The notes: generated by a model from the letters alone, not told the origin. A DNA stretch of 64,000 nucleotides from Bacteroidales bacterium (GCA_017934185.1 JAGBJY010000017.1:1-64000); one strand, 5' to 3'. Counted from the first letter of the stretch, positions 51,848-60,828 are shown. Made by a program: numbers and translations.

Positions 51848-53093
51848 GGTTCTTGGGCACCCCCAGTTTCAGCAGCTGATGGGCCGAGGTGAGGATGGAA
51901 GTGCCGCCCTCACTGATTTTGGCCGATACTTTGTCGTACTCCTCCAGGGCGTCGTGGAGCTTGTTTCCCATGGCGGCGTGCGCCTTGGAGAAATCATACA
52001 CGCGGTCTATCATCATCTGGGCGGCCTTGATGATTTTCTCCTGGTTGCGGGCTTGGTCGTAGTTGGTCCAGGCAATGCGGATCATGCGCAGGAAAGGCAT
52101 CAGGGTCTCTTCCGTGGTGAGCAGCACCCCTTGCTGGTAAGCTTCCTGGAAGATGTTGGGAGCCAGCGTTTTAGCCAGCTGCAGCGCACCGTAATTGGGG
52201 ATGAACATGATTACGTAGTCCAGTGACTTGTAACCGTCGCGGATGTAATCCTGGTAGCGCTTTCCGGAAAGGCTCTTGATTTGGCTGCGGATGGCCTGCA
52301 GGTTCCTCACGGCAGCGTCTTCCTTCAGGGCGTGGTCTTCGGTGGCATACCAGTCTGAGAGGGCGTCCAGCGAGGTTTTGGCATCCACAATCACCTCTGT
52401 GCGGTCCGGGTAGTGGAGAATGTAGTCCGGGCGCATGCGCTTGCCGCTGTCGGCGTTCAGAAGGGTAGTGCCCTGCTCGTCGCGCAGGGTCTCCTCCCGG
52501 TCAAAGTCACGGCCTTCCTCCATGCCTTCCGCGATGAGCATGTTGTAGAGGATGGTTTCGCCCCAGCTGCCGGTCATTTTGTTCTGGCCTTTCAGGGCCT
52601 GGGCCAGGTTGTCGGCCTTGCTGCCTATGCTGCTGGTCTGCTCCTTGAGCTGCTTCACGGCCTGCTCCATCACGGTTTTCAGGGTGGCGCTGCTCTCGGT
52701 CTGCTGCTTTTTCTGGGCCTCGAAGCTCTCCTGCATGGCCTTGAGGTCTTTGCCCAGCGGGCCGGAGAGGGTACGGAAGGTTTCTTCGGCCTTCTTGGTC
52801 AGGGCCTCTTCGCGCTGCCTCAGGAGTTTTTCTGTCTCGGCGCTCATCTGGCTTTTTACGGCTTCCAGCTGCTCCCGGAAGCTGTCCTGGAGCATGGTGA
52901 GGGTCTTTTCGTGGGCCTGGGCATCGGCCTCCCTGAGGGTGTCGGCGGCCTTGAGCGCCTCCCGGGCGGCAATCACCTGGTTTTCCAGCTCATTGCAGGC
53001 TTTCACCTGGCGGGATTTCATGATGAGGTAGGTGATGACTACAGCGGCTATCAGCAGCCCTGTGGCGGCTCCTATAAGATAATACAGATTCAT
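51813..53093 (-). CDS. rmuC: RmuC-family DNA recombination protein
   Basis: 426 aa. One N-terminal membrane segment (YLIGAATGLLIAAVVITYLI), a long coiled coil to about residue 170, then the RmuC nuclease-like domain (GSWGETILYNMLIAEGMEEG, RPDYILHYPDRTEVIVDAKT). RmuC limits inversions and rearrangements at repeats and has been linked to defence. Its ATG overlaps the BaiN-like gene stop (ATGA) in the run serB, baiN-like, rmuC. Confidence 0.9.
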   Translation of the reverse strand: MNLYYLIGAATGLLIAAVVITYLIMKSRQVKACNELENQVIAAREALKAADTLREADAQAHEKTLTMLQDSFREQLEAVKSQMSAETEKLLRQREEALTKKAEETFRTLSGPLGKDLKAMQESFEAQKKQQTESSATLKTVMEQAVKQLKEQTSSIGSKADNLAQALKGQNKMTGSWGETILYNMLIAEGMEEGRDFDREETLRDEQGTTLLNADSGKRMRPDYILHYPDRTEVIVDAKTSLDALSDWYATEDHALKEDAAVRNLQAIRSQIKSLSGKRYQDYIRDGYKSLDYVIMFIPNYGALQLAKTLAPNIFQEAYQQGVLLTTEETLMPFLRMIRIAWTNYDQARNQEKIIKAAQMMIDRVYDFSKAHAAMGNKLHDALEEYDKVSAKISEGGTSILTSAHQLLKLGVPKNPKKPLPELPEE

Positions 53094-54304
53094 ACGCGAA
53101 TGTTTTGTGCGGCTACAAAGCCTGTGCTCCAGGCGGCCTGCAAGTTGAACCCGCCGGTAATAGCGTCAATATCAAGCACTTCTCCTGCAAAAAACAGGCC
53201 CGGATGGGCTTTGCTTTCCAGGGTGCTCAGGTGAAGGTTGCCAAGGGCCACGCCGCCGGCGGTCACAAATTCGTCGCGGAATTTGCATTTGCCGGAAATC
53301 CGGTACTCGTCGGCCGTGAGGGTGGCGGTGAGCCTGTTCAGCCCCTTGCTGCCCAGTTCGGCCCAGCGAAGGTCTTCCCGGAGTCCGGCGCGGGCGGCCA
53401 GGTAGCCCCAGAGCCGTGCCGGAAGGCTGGTGCGGGCCGATGTCACCCGCTGCTGCGCATGTTCCTTCGCAAAGGTGCTCAGCTGCTCCCGCATCTGGTT
53501 TTCTTTTAGATTGAGCCAGTTAATAAGCAAGGGCGCTTTGTATTGATTCTCTGCTAGATAACGGGCGGCATAGGAAGAAAGCCGTAAGGTGGCGGGACAG
53601 CTGAGGCCCCAGTGGGTGATAAGCAGGGGCCCTTCGCTTCGGAAAGCGGTTCCGGGGATTGCCAGGGAGGCCGTTACCACCAGGCCCATGAGTTCCCGAA
53701 GGCGGGGCTCCGTCAGGTTGAAAGTAAAGAGGGAGGGCACCGGAGGCACCATTTCCAGGTCGAGGGCTTTCAGGAAGGGCAGGCCTTGCGGGGCGCCGCC
53801 GGTAGTGACTACCACGGCGTCAAAGGGTTCTCCGTCTACCAGATACCCAATCAAGTCGGGTATGACGCTCTTGTCATGCCCGGCACCGACCGGGCATCTC
53901 TGTATGCTCTGTACCCTATGCCGCAAGCGGAAATCGGCCCCTTTGCAGGCGTCCAGAAGGGCGCGCACCACGTCCCTGGCGTCCTGCGAAACGGGGAAAA
54001 CGCACGCATCCGGCTGCACCGTTACGGGTACGCCGTGGGAAGAGAACCATCGGCAGGCGTCTTCCTGCGAAAAGGCCTTCAGGGCCCGCTGCATCACGCG
54101 TTCTCCACGGGGGTAGGCTTCGCCGAGGGAGCGTATTCCGGCAAAAGTATTGCTCAGATTGCACCTTCCGCCGCCCGTGATGGCCACTTTGGCGAGGGGC
54201 TTGGCACCGGCCTCAAACAGCGTTACACGGGCGCCCCGGCTGAGCAGCTGCGCTCCGCAGAAACAGCCGGCGGCCCCGGCACCGATAATGGCCACGCGCG
54301 TCAT
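53090..54304 (-). CDS. NAD(P)/FAD-dependent oxidoreductase, HI0933/BaiN-like
   Basis: 404 aa. The N-terminal FAD-binding GAGAAGCFCGAQLLSRG and ITGGGRCNLSN, with TAGGVALGNLHLSTLESK and GLFFAGEVLDIDAITGG at the C-terminus, define the HI0933 (BaiN/RdsA) family of flavoproteins. Substrates are mostly unknown; some members reduce bile-acid or other double bonds. A palindromic repeat pair encodes about 19 residues near position 145 (RCPVGAGHDKSVIPDLIGYL), probably an insertion, in frame. The ATG abuts the serB stop (TAA-ATG). Confidence 0.85.
   Translation of the reverse strand: MTRVAIIGAGAAGCFCGAQLLSRGARVTLFEAGAKPLAKVAITGGGRCNLSNTFAGIRSLGEAYPRGERVMQRALKAFSQEDACRWFSSHGVPVTVQPDACVFPVSQDARDVVRALLDACKGADFRLRHRVQSIQRCPVGAGHDKSVIPDLIGYLVDGEPFDAVVVTTGGAPQGLPFLKALDLEMVPPVPSLFTFNLTEPRLRELMGLVVTASLAIPGTAFRSEGPLLITHWGLSCPATLRLSSYAARYLAENQYKAPLLINWLNLKENQMREQLSTFAKEHAQQRVTSARTSLPARLWGYLAARAGLREDLRWAELGSKGLNRLTATLTADEYRISGKCKFRDEFVTAGGVALGNLHLSTLESKAHPGLFFAGEVLDIDAITGGFNLQAAWSTGFVAAQNIRV
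53842..53899 (+). repeat. Dispersed palindromic repeat, copies B and B' as an inverted pair inside a coding region
   Basis: Copy B (53842-53866) has arms ATACCC and GGGTAT around AATCAAGTC and ends ATGAC. Six bases later copy B' (53873-53899), in opposite orientation, has arms ATGCCCGG and CCGGGCAT. Both are in frame in the flavoprotein gene. Confidence 0.75.
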
Positions 54305-55546
54305 TTAGCAGAGTTTCCCTTCTTCTCCTAACTGACTGTCTTTGAAGCCGATAAAATACAGCACGCCGTCCAGTCCGATGGTGCTGATGCTCTGGCGGGC
54401 GCTCTGTTTCACGCGCGGCTTGGCGTGGAAGGCAATGCCCAGGCCGGCCTCTCCCAGCATGGGGAGGTCGTTGGCGCCGTCGCCCACGGCAATGGTCTGT
54501 GCCAGGTTCACCTTTTCCGTCTGGGCGATGAGTTTCAGGAGGTCGGCCTTGCGGCGCCCGTCCACAATCTCACCCACGTAGCGGCCGGTGAGGCGTCCGT
54601 CTTCGCCCACTTCCAGTTCGTTGGCATAGACGTAATCAATGCCGTAGCGGCGCTGGAGGTACTCCCCGAAGAAAGTGAAACCTCCGCTTAAAATGGCAAT
54701 CTTGTAACCGCAGGTTTTCAGCACTTTCATGAGGCGGTCTGTGCCTTCGGTGATGGGAAGGCGCTCTGCGATGTCCTGCATCACGGAAATGTCCAGCCCC
54801 TTGAGGAGGGCCACTCTTTCCGTGAAACTTTCCTTGAAGTCAATCTCGCCCCGCATGGCCCGTTCGGTAATGGCGGCCACCTTGTCGTACACGCCGTGGC
54901 GGCGGGCCAGTTCGTCAATGCATTCGGCCTGGATAAGGGTGGAGTCCATATCAAAGCAGATCAGGCGGCGCATGCGGCGGTACATATCGTCTTTCTGGAA
55001 GGAAAAGTCAATGCCGGTTTCCTCGCCCATGACCATCAGGTCCTGCTGCATGGCCTTTTTGTCATCGGCCGACAGGAAACCGCGCAGCGAGAATTCCACG
55101 CAGGCGCGCACGTTCCTTTCGGGGTGCATGATGCTCATGCGGCCGGTGAGCCGCTTGATGGCGTCTATGTTCAGGCCATGCCTGGAAATCACTTCCGTGG
55201 CGGCGTGAATCTGTTCGGCGCTCAAGCTTCGGCCGATGATGGTGAGGATATAGCGGTTGCGGCCCTGCCTGCCGGCCCAGGCCTCGTAGTCTTCGTCGGA
55301 AACGGGGGAAAAGCCGATGCTGATGCTGCCCAGTTCCGTTATTTTGAAAAGGAGCTCCTTCATCACCTGGCCCGAATGGGCTTCGTCAATACGGATAAGG
55401 ATGCCCAGGGTGAGGGTGCTGTGGATATCGGCCTGGCCCAAATCCAGAATTTGGGCGTCGTACTTGGCCAGGATGGCCATGATGGAGGCGGTGAGTCCAA
55501 TCCGGTCTTCGCCGGAAATGCGGATAAGGATTTGTTCTTTGCCCAT
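54305..55546 (-). CDS. serB: Phosphoserine phosphatase with N-terminal ACT-type domains
   Basis: 413 aa. Residues 1-180 hold ACT-like regulatory sequence (ILIRISGEDRIGLTASIMAI, ILTIIGRSLSAEQI). The HAD phosphatase domain has the nucleophile in CFDMDSTLIQAE, SGGFTFFGEYL and GDGANDLPML. It makes serine from phosphoserine; the ACT part may sense serine. It is the first gene of the unit with the BaiN-like and rmuC genes, which follow without gaps. Its -7 box TATCTTTG lies at 55565-55572 (minus). Confidence 0.93.
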   Translation of the reverse strand: MGKEQILIRISGEDRIGLTASIMAILAKYDAQILDLGQADIHSTLTLGILIRIDEAHSGQVMKELLFKITELGSISIGFSPVSDEDYEAWAGRQGRNRYILTIIGRSLSAEQIHAATEVISRHGLNIDAIKRLTGRMSIMHPERNVRACVEFSLRGFLSADDKKAMQQDLMVMGEETGIDFSFQKDDMYRRMRRLICFDMDSTLIQAECIDELARRHGVYDKVAAITERAMRGEIDFKESFTERVALLKGLDISVMQDIAERLPITEGTDRLMKVLKTCGYKIAILSGGFTFFGEYLQRRYGIDYVYANELEVGEDGRLTGRYVGEIVDGRRKADLLKLIAQTEKVNLAQTIAVGDGANDLPMLGEAGLGIAFHAKPRVKQSARQSISTIGLDGVLYFIGFKDSQLGEEGKLC

Positions 55547-55564
55547 ACGTCTTTCTTTATCTTA

Positions 55565-55572
55565 CAAAGATA
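55565..55572 (-). promoter_or_regulatory. Promoter -7 box for serB
   Basis: TATCTTTG on the minus strand, 18 bases upstream of the ATG at 55546. Confidence 0.6.
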
Positions 55573-55593
55573 CATAAAATCGTTTTCTTTTGC

Positions 55594-55601
55594 TAACTTT
55601 G
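55594..55601 (+). promoter_or_regulatory. Promoter -7 box for the phosphoesterase gene
   Basis: TAACTTTG, 23 bases upstream of the ATG at 55625; divergent from serB. Confidence 0.6.
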
Positions 55602-55624
55602 TGTCCGTGCAAAAAACTGCTTAT

Positions 55625-56443
55625 ATGAAACGCTTTCTCTTTGGGGCATCCCTGCTGCTGATGGTGGCGGCCTGCCAGACCTTCCAGCCCTTCACTTTTG
55701 TCCAGATGAGTGATACCCAGATTGGTTTTATTGACACTTCACCCGCTTTCACCCATTCCGATTCCCTGATGAAAGCGGCCGTAGATGCCGCCAATGCCCT
55801 GGACCCGGCCTATGTGTTTGTCACCGGCGACCTGGTGAATGAGCCCAATGACCCGGTGCAGGATTCCATTTACAGGGTACGGCTGGCCCAGGTGCAGGCT
55901 CCTGTGTATGTGGTACCCGGAAACCACGATTACCGGGGTTTCACCCGCGAAAAGCAGGCGGCGTACATTGCCCTCCGCGGCTACGACCGTTTCTCTATCC
56001 AGGACAAAGGCTGTGCTTTCATCGGCATCGACTCCAACTGCATCAAGGACGGAGTTCAAGAGGCCGAAAATGAGCAGCTTGCCTGGCTGGAAAAGGAGCT
56101 CTCTGCCGCCCGGAAATGCCGCTACACCTTTGTATTTCTGCATTGCCCCGTAATCCGGGAAAAGCTGGATGAGCCGGAAGACTACTTTAATTTCTCCATG
56201 GAAAAACGCCGGCAGTACCTGGATTTGTTCAAACAGTACGGGGTGGATGTGGTCTTTGCCGGTCACTGCCATCAGGAATGGAGCGGCGAGGCCGAGGGCG
56301 TGCTCTTTTACACGGCCGGCCCTGTCTGCAATGCCCTGGGGCACGGTACACCGGGCTACAATGTGGTGAATGTGACGGATGAGGGTGTTGAGGTTACGTA
56401 TACGCCCACCCCGGGCATCGACCCCACTTATTGCCGATTCTGA
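55625..56443 (+). CDS. Calcineurin-like metallophosphoesterase lipoprotein
   Basis: 272 aa from the ATG at 55625; a much longer frame upstream is antisense to serB. Signal MKRFLFGASLLLMVAACQ. Metal-binding motifs are QMSDTQIG (D-T-Q where D-x-H is normal), VTGDLVN, VPGNHDY and FAGHCHQ. The loss of the first His, replaced by Gln, may change the metal site. The substrate is unknown. A separate promoter precedes the next gene, so it is not clearly cotranscribed. Confidence 0.83.
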   Translation: MKRFLFGASLLLMVAACQTFQPFTFVQMSDTQIGFIDTSPAFTHSDSLMKAAVDAANALDPAYVFVTGDLVNEPNDPVQDSIYRVRLAQVQAPVYVVPGNHDYRGFTREKQAAYIALRGYDRFSIQDKGCAFIGIDSNCIKDGVQEAENEQLAWLEKELSAARKCRYTFVFLHCPVIREKLDEPEDYFNFSMEKRRQYLDLFKQYGVDVVFAGHCHQEWSGEAEGVLFYTAGPVCNALGHGTPGYNVVNVTDEGVEVTYTPTPGIDPTYCRF

Positions 56444-56461
56444 TAAAAAGTTCTAACTTTG
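56431..56461 (+). promoter_or_regulatory. Promoter for the glutaminyl cyclase gene
   Basis: TTG (56431-56433), 20 bases, then TAACTTTG (56454-56461). The ATG follows 8 bases later. The -33 part lies inside the end of the preceding gene. Confidence 0.6.
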
Positions 56462-56469
56462 CGCCTGCA

Positions 56470-57225
56470 ATGAAACCTTTCGCTCAACTGCTTGCCATCG
56501 GCCTTCTTCTCTGCTCCTGTTCCCAGGCGCAGGTGAAAGAGTATGGGGTAAGGGTGGTGAAAGAGTTTCCGCACGATACAGGGGCTTATACGCAGGGCCT
56601 TTTCTTCCATGAGGGGGTCTTGTATGAGACCACCGGGCAGTACGGGGATTCCAGCATCCGCACCGTAGACTTGGAAACGGGGGAGCCTGTTCTTCTGAAG
56701 AAGCTGAATAACAAATACTTCGGGGAAGGCTCTGTCATTCTGGACGGGGTGCTTTACGTGCTCACCTGGACCAACAAGGTGGCTTTCCGTTACAAGCCGG
56801 AGAATCTGGCCTACCAGAGCACCGTGAGTTATCCCCGCGAAGGCTGGGGCATCACCACGGACGGGAAGCAGCTCATTGCCAGCGACGGCAGTGCCACGCT
56901 GTACTTCATGGATAAGGAGATGAAGGTTCTGAGGCGGGTGAAAGTTACCCTGAACGGCCGTCCGCTCAGGAATCTGAACGAGCTGGAGTGGATAGACGGC
57001 AGGGTCTGGGCCAACGTGTACCTCACGGACATGCTGGTAATTATTGATCCGGAAAGCGGCAAGGTGGAAGCCACGGTAGATTGCAAAGGCCTGCTGCCGG
57101 AAAAGCTCCGCAGTTATGGCACAGACGTCCTCAACGGCATTGCCCGGGATGCCGGGGGCCGCTTGTACCTCACCGGGAAAAACTGGCCGCGCCTGTACCA
57201 GGTGGAGCTGGTGAAAAAGAAATAA
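56470..57225 (+). CDS. Glutaminyl-peptide cyclotransferase (plant-type beta-propeller), lipoprotein
   Basis: 251 aa from ATG 56470. Signal MKPFAQLLAIGLLLCSCSQ. The five-bladed propeller QC family is shown by TGAYTQGLFFHEGVLYETTG near 40, NNKYFGEGSVILDGVLYVLTW (given here only by its ends) near 90, NELEWIDGRVWANVY near 180 and LNGIARDAGGRLYLTGKNWP near 230. It cyclises N-terminal Gln of exported proteins to pyroglutamate, often right after signal-peptide removal in Bacteroidota. It precedes a TonB receptor by 81 bases. Confidence 0.9.
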   Translation: MKPFAQLLAIGLLLCSCSQAQVKEYGVRVVKEFPHDTGAYTQGLFFHEGVLYETTGQYGDSSIRTVDLETGEPVLLKKLNNKYFGEGSVILDGVLYVLTWTNKVAFRYKPENLAYQSTVSYPREGWGITTDGKQLIASDGSATLYFMDKEMKVLRRVKVTLNGRPLRNLNELEWIDGRVWANVYLTDMLVIIDPESGKVEATVDCKGLLPEKLRSYGTDVLNGIARDAGGRLYLTGKNWPRLYQVELVKKK

Positions 57226-57306
57226 TATTTGGGGTATCGGCTTTGTGGCCGATTGAGAAACACCCATTGAACTTGATACGGTTGATACCGTCGTAAGGAA
57301 AAAAGT

Positions 57307-59505
57307 ATGAAAGAAGTACTGCTTGGGGCAGCGCTGAGTTTGCTGCCCGTATGTGCCCTTTCGGCACAGGAAATCCAGGACCGGCTGGACTCTGTGGTGG
57401 TTTCTTCCACCCGCGCCGGCGAGAGAACACCCCTCACGTATTCGTCCCTGAATAAACAGGCCTTGCAGGAAAGCGCGCCTTCGTGGTCGCTTCCCATGAC
57501 GCTGAGCCTGCAGCCGTCGGTGGTTACTTACAATGAAGGCGGCACGGGGCTGGGCAATTCGGCCATGACCATCCGGGGCAGCAAGGGCTCGCAAATCAAT
57601 GTGACGCTGAACGGCATCACGCTCAACGATGCCGAGTCCCAGGAAGTGTTCTGGGTGAACATTCCGGCCCTAACCGGCATGCTTACCAGCGTACAGGTGC
57701 AGCGGGGACTGGGGACATCGGCCGGCGGTGCCGGGGCTTTCGGTGCCAGCATCAACATGAATACGGCTTTTGTCGGGAACGCCCCGTCGGCCCGCATTGA
57801 GGTGGGTGGCGGCTCTTTCAAGACACTGCTTACTTCTGTGGCGGCTTCTACCGGGCGGCTGCCCAGCGGCCTGTACTTCAATCTGGCCTGGTCGCAGGGG
57901 CTCACCGCCGGTTTTATCCGCAATGCCGATGTGTACGCCAATTCGCTCTTTGCCGTGCTGGGCTGGCTGCACGGGCGGCATTCGCTGCGCCTGACTTACC
58001 TCATGGGCGACCAGACCAGCGGCATTACCTGGGATGGTATTGCCCCTGAGGTGTATAAGACCAATCCCACGTACAATCCGGCAGGGGAGTACTACGACGA
58101 TAACGGCAACGTCCGGTACTATCCCAACCAGACCGACAACTATCGGCAGCACCATCTGCAGCTCAATTACACCGTTCAGCTGGCCCGGCCCTGGACCTGG
58201 TCCAACACCGTGAACTATACGCGCGGTGACGGCTATGACGAGTATTACAAGACCGGCCGGAAGTTCGCAGACTTCGGCTTTCCCTTTGCGGCGGTGGACG
58301 GCGTCAAGAAAAGCGACATGATTTACCGCAAGAAGATGGGCAATGACCTCTATGTCTTGCAGAGTGATTTGCGCTACCGGCAGGGCCCCATCAAGGCCGA
58401 TGCCGGGGTGAATCTGGGGTGGTATGACGGCTTGCACTGGGGTGAGATGCTCTGGGCCAAACTGTTGGGGGAGGGCTATGACTATGCGGCGCTGAACCGG
58501 GATTACGCCTGGTATTACAATGAGGGTAAGAAGCTGGATATGAGCGTTTTTGCCCGTGCCGAGTACAGCCCTTTGGCTTGGCTTGCCGCTTATGTGGACT
58601 TGCAGTACAGGCATATCGGCTACTCCCTGGTGGGGCGTGACGACAAAGTGAGTTCCGTAGAGATGGACTACCACCAGCAGTGGAATTTCTTCAACCCCCG
58701 GGCGGGCGTATCGGCCCTTTTCGGCGGGCACAAGGCCTATGCTTCTGTGGCACTGGGACACCGGGAACCCGGGCGCAGTGACATCAAAGAGAATATCAAG
58801 GGGGAGATGATTCCCATCAAGCCGGAATCCATGGTGGATGTGGAAGTGGGGTACCAGTACAGCGGTACGCATTTTACCGGGGCGGCCAACCTCTATCTGA
58901 TGGAATACAACGACATGCTCCTGGAAACCGGCAAACTGAGTTCTTCCGGCTACGCCATCAAGGAAAATGTGGGCCGGGGATGGCGCCGGGGCATCGAATT
59001 ATCGGCCGCCTGGACTCCCTGGACCTGGCTTCGGGCCGATGGCAACCTGACTTTGAGCACCAACAAGTTGCGCTCGTTCACGGCTTATATCGAAGATTGG
59101 GTGAACGGGGGCTATCGGAGAGAAACGTATGAGAACGTGGACATGCTGTTGTCTCCTTCGCTTACCGGGATGGCCCGCCTCTCGCTCTGCCCTTTCCGCG
59201 GGGCCTGGAAGCCGCTCACCCTTGCCGTGGACGGGAAATATGTGGGAAAACGCTACTGGGACAACACGGCCTGTGAGGAACGCAGCATTCCGGCGGCCTG
59301 GGTGATGAACCTGCAGCTGAGCCACCGCTTCAAACTGCCCTTCGGTGAGCTGGGCCTGGCGTTTTATGTAGACAATTTGCTGAACTTGAAGTACTATGGT
59401 TCGGCTTGGGTTTACCGCGCATGGGACGGGGCCGATTATTTAGAAGCCGGGGTTTATCCGCAGGCGCCAAGAAATTATATGCTGAAAGCCAGTCTTTCTT
59501 TTTAA
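57307..59505 (+). CDS. TonB-dependent outer-membrane receptor
   Basis: 732 aa. Signal MKEVLLGAALSLLPVCALSAQ, then a TonB-box-like DSVVVSSTRAG directly after it. The plug domain contains GNSAMTIRGSKGSQINVTLNG and VQRGLGTSAGGAGAFGASIN, and the barrel ends in YMLKASLSF. There is no SusC-type N-terminal carboxypeptidase domain and no SusD partner, so uptake of a metal chelate or vitamin rather than a glycan is more likely. The 81 bases upstream hold two small inverted repeats but no recognised riboswitch or Fur box. Confidence 0.9.
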   Translation: MKEVLLGAALSLLPVCALSAQEIQDRLDSVVVSSTRAGERTPLTYSSLNKQALQESAPSWSLPMTLSLQPSVVTYNEGGTGLGNSAMTIRGSKGSQINVTLNGITLNDAESQEVFWVNIPALTGMLTSVQVQRGLGTSAGGAGAFGASINMNTAFVGNAPSARIEVGGGSFKTLLTSVAASTGRLPSGLYFNLAWSQGLTAGFIRNADVYANSLFAVLGWLHGRHSLRLTYLMGDQTSGITWDGIAPEVYKTNPTYNPAGEYYDDNGNVRYYPNQTDNYRQHHLQLNYTVQLARPWTWSNTVNYTRGDGYDEYYKTGRKFADFGFPFAAVDGVKKSDMIYRKKMGNDLYVLQSDLRYRQGPIKADAGVNLGWYDGLHWGEMLWAKLLGEGYDYAALNRDYAWYYNEGKKLDMSVFARAEYSPLAWLAAYVDLQYRHIGYSLVGRDDKVSSVEMDYHQQWNFFNPRAGVSALFGGHKAYASVALGHREPGRSDIKENIKGEMIPIKPESMVDVEVGYQYSGTHFTGAANLYLMEYNDMLLETGKLSSSGYAIKENVGRGWRRGIELSAAWTPWTWLRADGNLTLSTNKLRSFTAYIEDWVNGGYRRETYENVDMLLSPSLTGMARLSLCPFRGAWKPLTLAVDGKYVGKRYWDNTACEERSIPAAWVMNLQLSHRFKLPFGELGLAFYVDNLLNLKYYGSAWVYRAWDGADYLEAGVYPQAPRNYMLKASLSF

Positions 59506-59539
59506 AAAATTTTATTAAACAAAGAAAAGTTTAAAAAAT

Positions 59540-59570
59540 TTTGGAGAATAAAAAACAAGTGTTATCTTTG
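59540..59570 (+). promoter_or_regulatory. Strong promoter for the candidate small RNA before recA
   Basis: TTTG (59540-59543), 19 bases, then TATCTTTG (59563-59570). The transcript would begin near 59576. Confidence 0.65.
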
Positions 59571-59575
59571 TAGTG

Positions 59576-59702
59576 GAAAACGGGTGAGAACTCCTTTCCA
59601 GGCTTAAACGCATCTTCTAACCAACTAATTAACCTTCTCTTAAGGTAAGAATACACTACTAACTAACCAAGTTAAAAGCTCGCAGTGATGCGAGCTTTTA
59701 AT
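59576..59702 (+). ncRNA. Candidate small RNA between the TonB receptor gene and recA
   Basis: About 125 nt from its own promoter to a 12-bp terminator-type hairpin (59673-59684 with 59689-59700, loop GTGA). The 5' end can form GGAAA/TTTCC (59575-59579, 59595-59599). The middle is unpaired and rich in CTAAC and AACC repeats. There is no meaningful reading frame. recA has its own -7 box further on. It could alternatively be the start of a recA leader with an attenuator. Confidence 0.55.
59673..59702 (+). terminator. Hairpin ending the candidate small RNA
   Basis: TAAAAGCTCGCA pairs perfectly with TGCGAGCTTTTA around the GNRA loop GTGA. The stem itself ends in TTTTA, followed by a T-rich stretch. 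Confidence 0.65.
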
Positions 59703-59718
59703 TTTCATTTAATTTGTA

Positions 59719-59726
59719 TATCTTTG
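59719..59726 (+). promoter_or_regulatory. Promoter -7 box for recA
   Basis: TATCTTTG, 45 bases upstream of the recA ATG at 59772. No recognisable LexA-type box is seen. A short stem (TTGCGG with CCGCAA) lies in the leader. Confidence 0.6.
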
Positions 59727-59771
59727 TGCTTGCGGTTCAGGATGCCCGCAAATTAAAAAAGTAAAGAAAGT

Positions 59772-60800
59772 ATGGCAAAAGAAGCAGTAGAAAACGCCGG
59801 GATGAACGCCGCCAAACTTAAGGCGCTCCAGGCTACCATTGACAAGATTGAGAAAGATTACGGCAAGGGAACCATCATGAAATTGGGGGACCAGCCCGAG
59901 TGGGATGCCGCCCAGGTAATCCCCAGCGGTTCCATTTCCCTGGACCATGCCCTGGGTATCGGCGGTTATCCCAAAGGCCGCATCATTGAAATTTACGGCC
60001 CGGAGAGCTCCGGTAAAACCACCCTGGCCATCCATGCCATTGCCCAGGCCCAGAAAGCCGGCGGCATTGCGGCCATCATCGACGCCGAGCATGCCTTCGA
60101 CCGCACCTACGCCACGGCCCTGGGTGTGAATCTGGACACGCTCCTCATTTCCCAGCCGGACAACGGCGAACAGGCCCTTGAGATTGCCGACAACCTTATC
60201 CGCAGCGGTGCCGTGGATATTGTGGTCATAGACTCGGTGGCCGCCCTTACGCCCCGCGCAGAAATTGAAGGCGAGATGGGCGACAATAAAGTGGGTCTCC
60301 AGGCCCGCCTGATGTCCCAGGCCCTGCGGAAGCTCACTGCCAACATCTCCAAAACGGGGACATGCTGCATTTTCATCAATCAGCTCCGTGAGAAGATTGG
60401 CATCATGTTCGGCAATCCGGAGACCACCACCGGCGGCAATGCCCTCAAGTTCTACGCCTCCGTGCGTCTGGACATCCGCCGCACCACCCAGATCAAAGAC
60501 GGCGACGAAGCCCTGGGCAACCACGTGAAAGTGAAGGTGGTGAAGAACAAGATGGCCCCGCCTTTCAAGAAGGCCGAATTTGACATTGTCTTCGGTGAAG
60601 GCATCTCCCGCAGCGGTGAAATTGTAGACCTTGGCGTAGAGCTGGGCATTATCCAGAAGTCCGGCTCTTGGTTCAGCTACGGCGAATCCAAACTGGCCCA
60701 AGGCCGCGAAGCCACCAAGAAGCTCATGCTGGATAACCCTGAGCTGGCCGAAGAAATTGAAGCCAAAATCCGCGCCGCCCTCCAGAGCGTGCAGGACTAA
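59772..60800 (+). CDS. recA: Recombinase A
   Basis: 342 aa, normal length. Walker [15 protein letters not shown] near residue 76, Walker B region [14 protein letters not shown] near 153, loop L1/L2 region ([39 protein letters not shown], each given as short blocks) and C-terminal acidic helix. It forms the ATP-dependent strand-exchange filament and triggers the SOS response where LexA exists. It has its own promoter and a clear terminator, so it is monocistronic. Confidence 0.98.
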   Translation: MAKEAVENAGMNAAKLKALQATIDKIEKDYGKGTIMKLGDQPEWDAAQVIPSGSISLDHALGIGGYPKGRIIEIYGPESSGKTTLAIHAIAQAQKAGGIAAIIDAEHAFDRTYATALGVNLDTLLISQPDNGEQALEIADNLIRSGAVDIVVIDSVAALTPRAEIEGEMGDNKVGLQARLMSQALRKLTANISKTGTCCIFINQLREKIGIMFGNPETTTGGNALKFYASVRLDIRRTTQIKDGDEALGNHVKVKVVKNKMAPPFKKAEFDIVFGEGISRSGEIVDLGVELGIIQKSGSWFSYGESKLAQGREATKKLMLDNPELAEEIEAKIRAALQSVQD

Positions 60801-60828
60801 TTCTTTCTTGCCTCATCGGCCTCCGTTT

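Noticed and set aside
54896..55624. N-terminal extension of the phosphoesterase frame
   Set aside because: It runs antisense through serB; a promoter, lipoprotein signal and ATG at 55625 give the real start.
57226..57306. Cobalamin riboswitch before the TonB receptor gene
   Set aside because: The gap is only 81 bases with two short inverted repeats; no B12-box-like sequence is visible.
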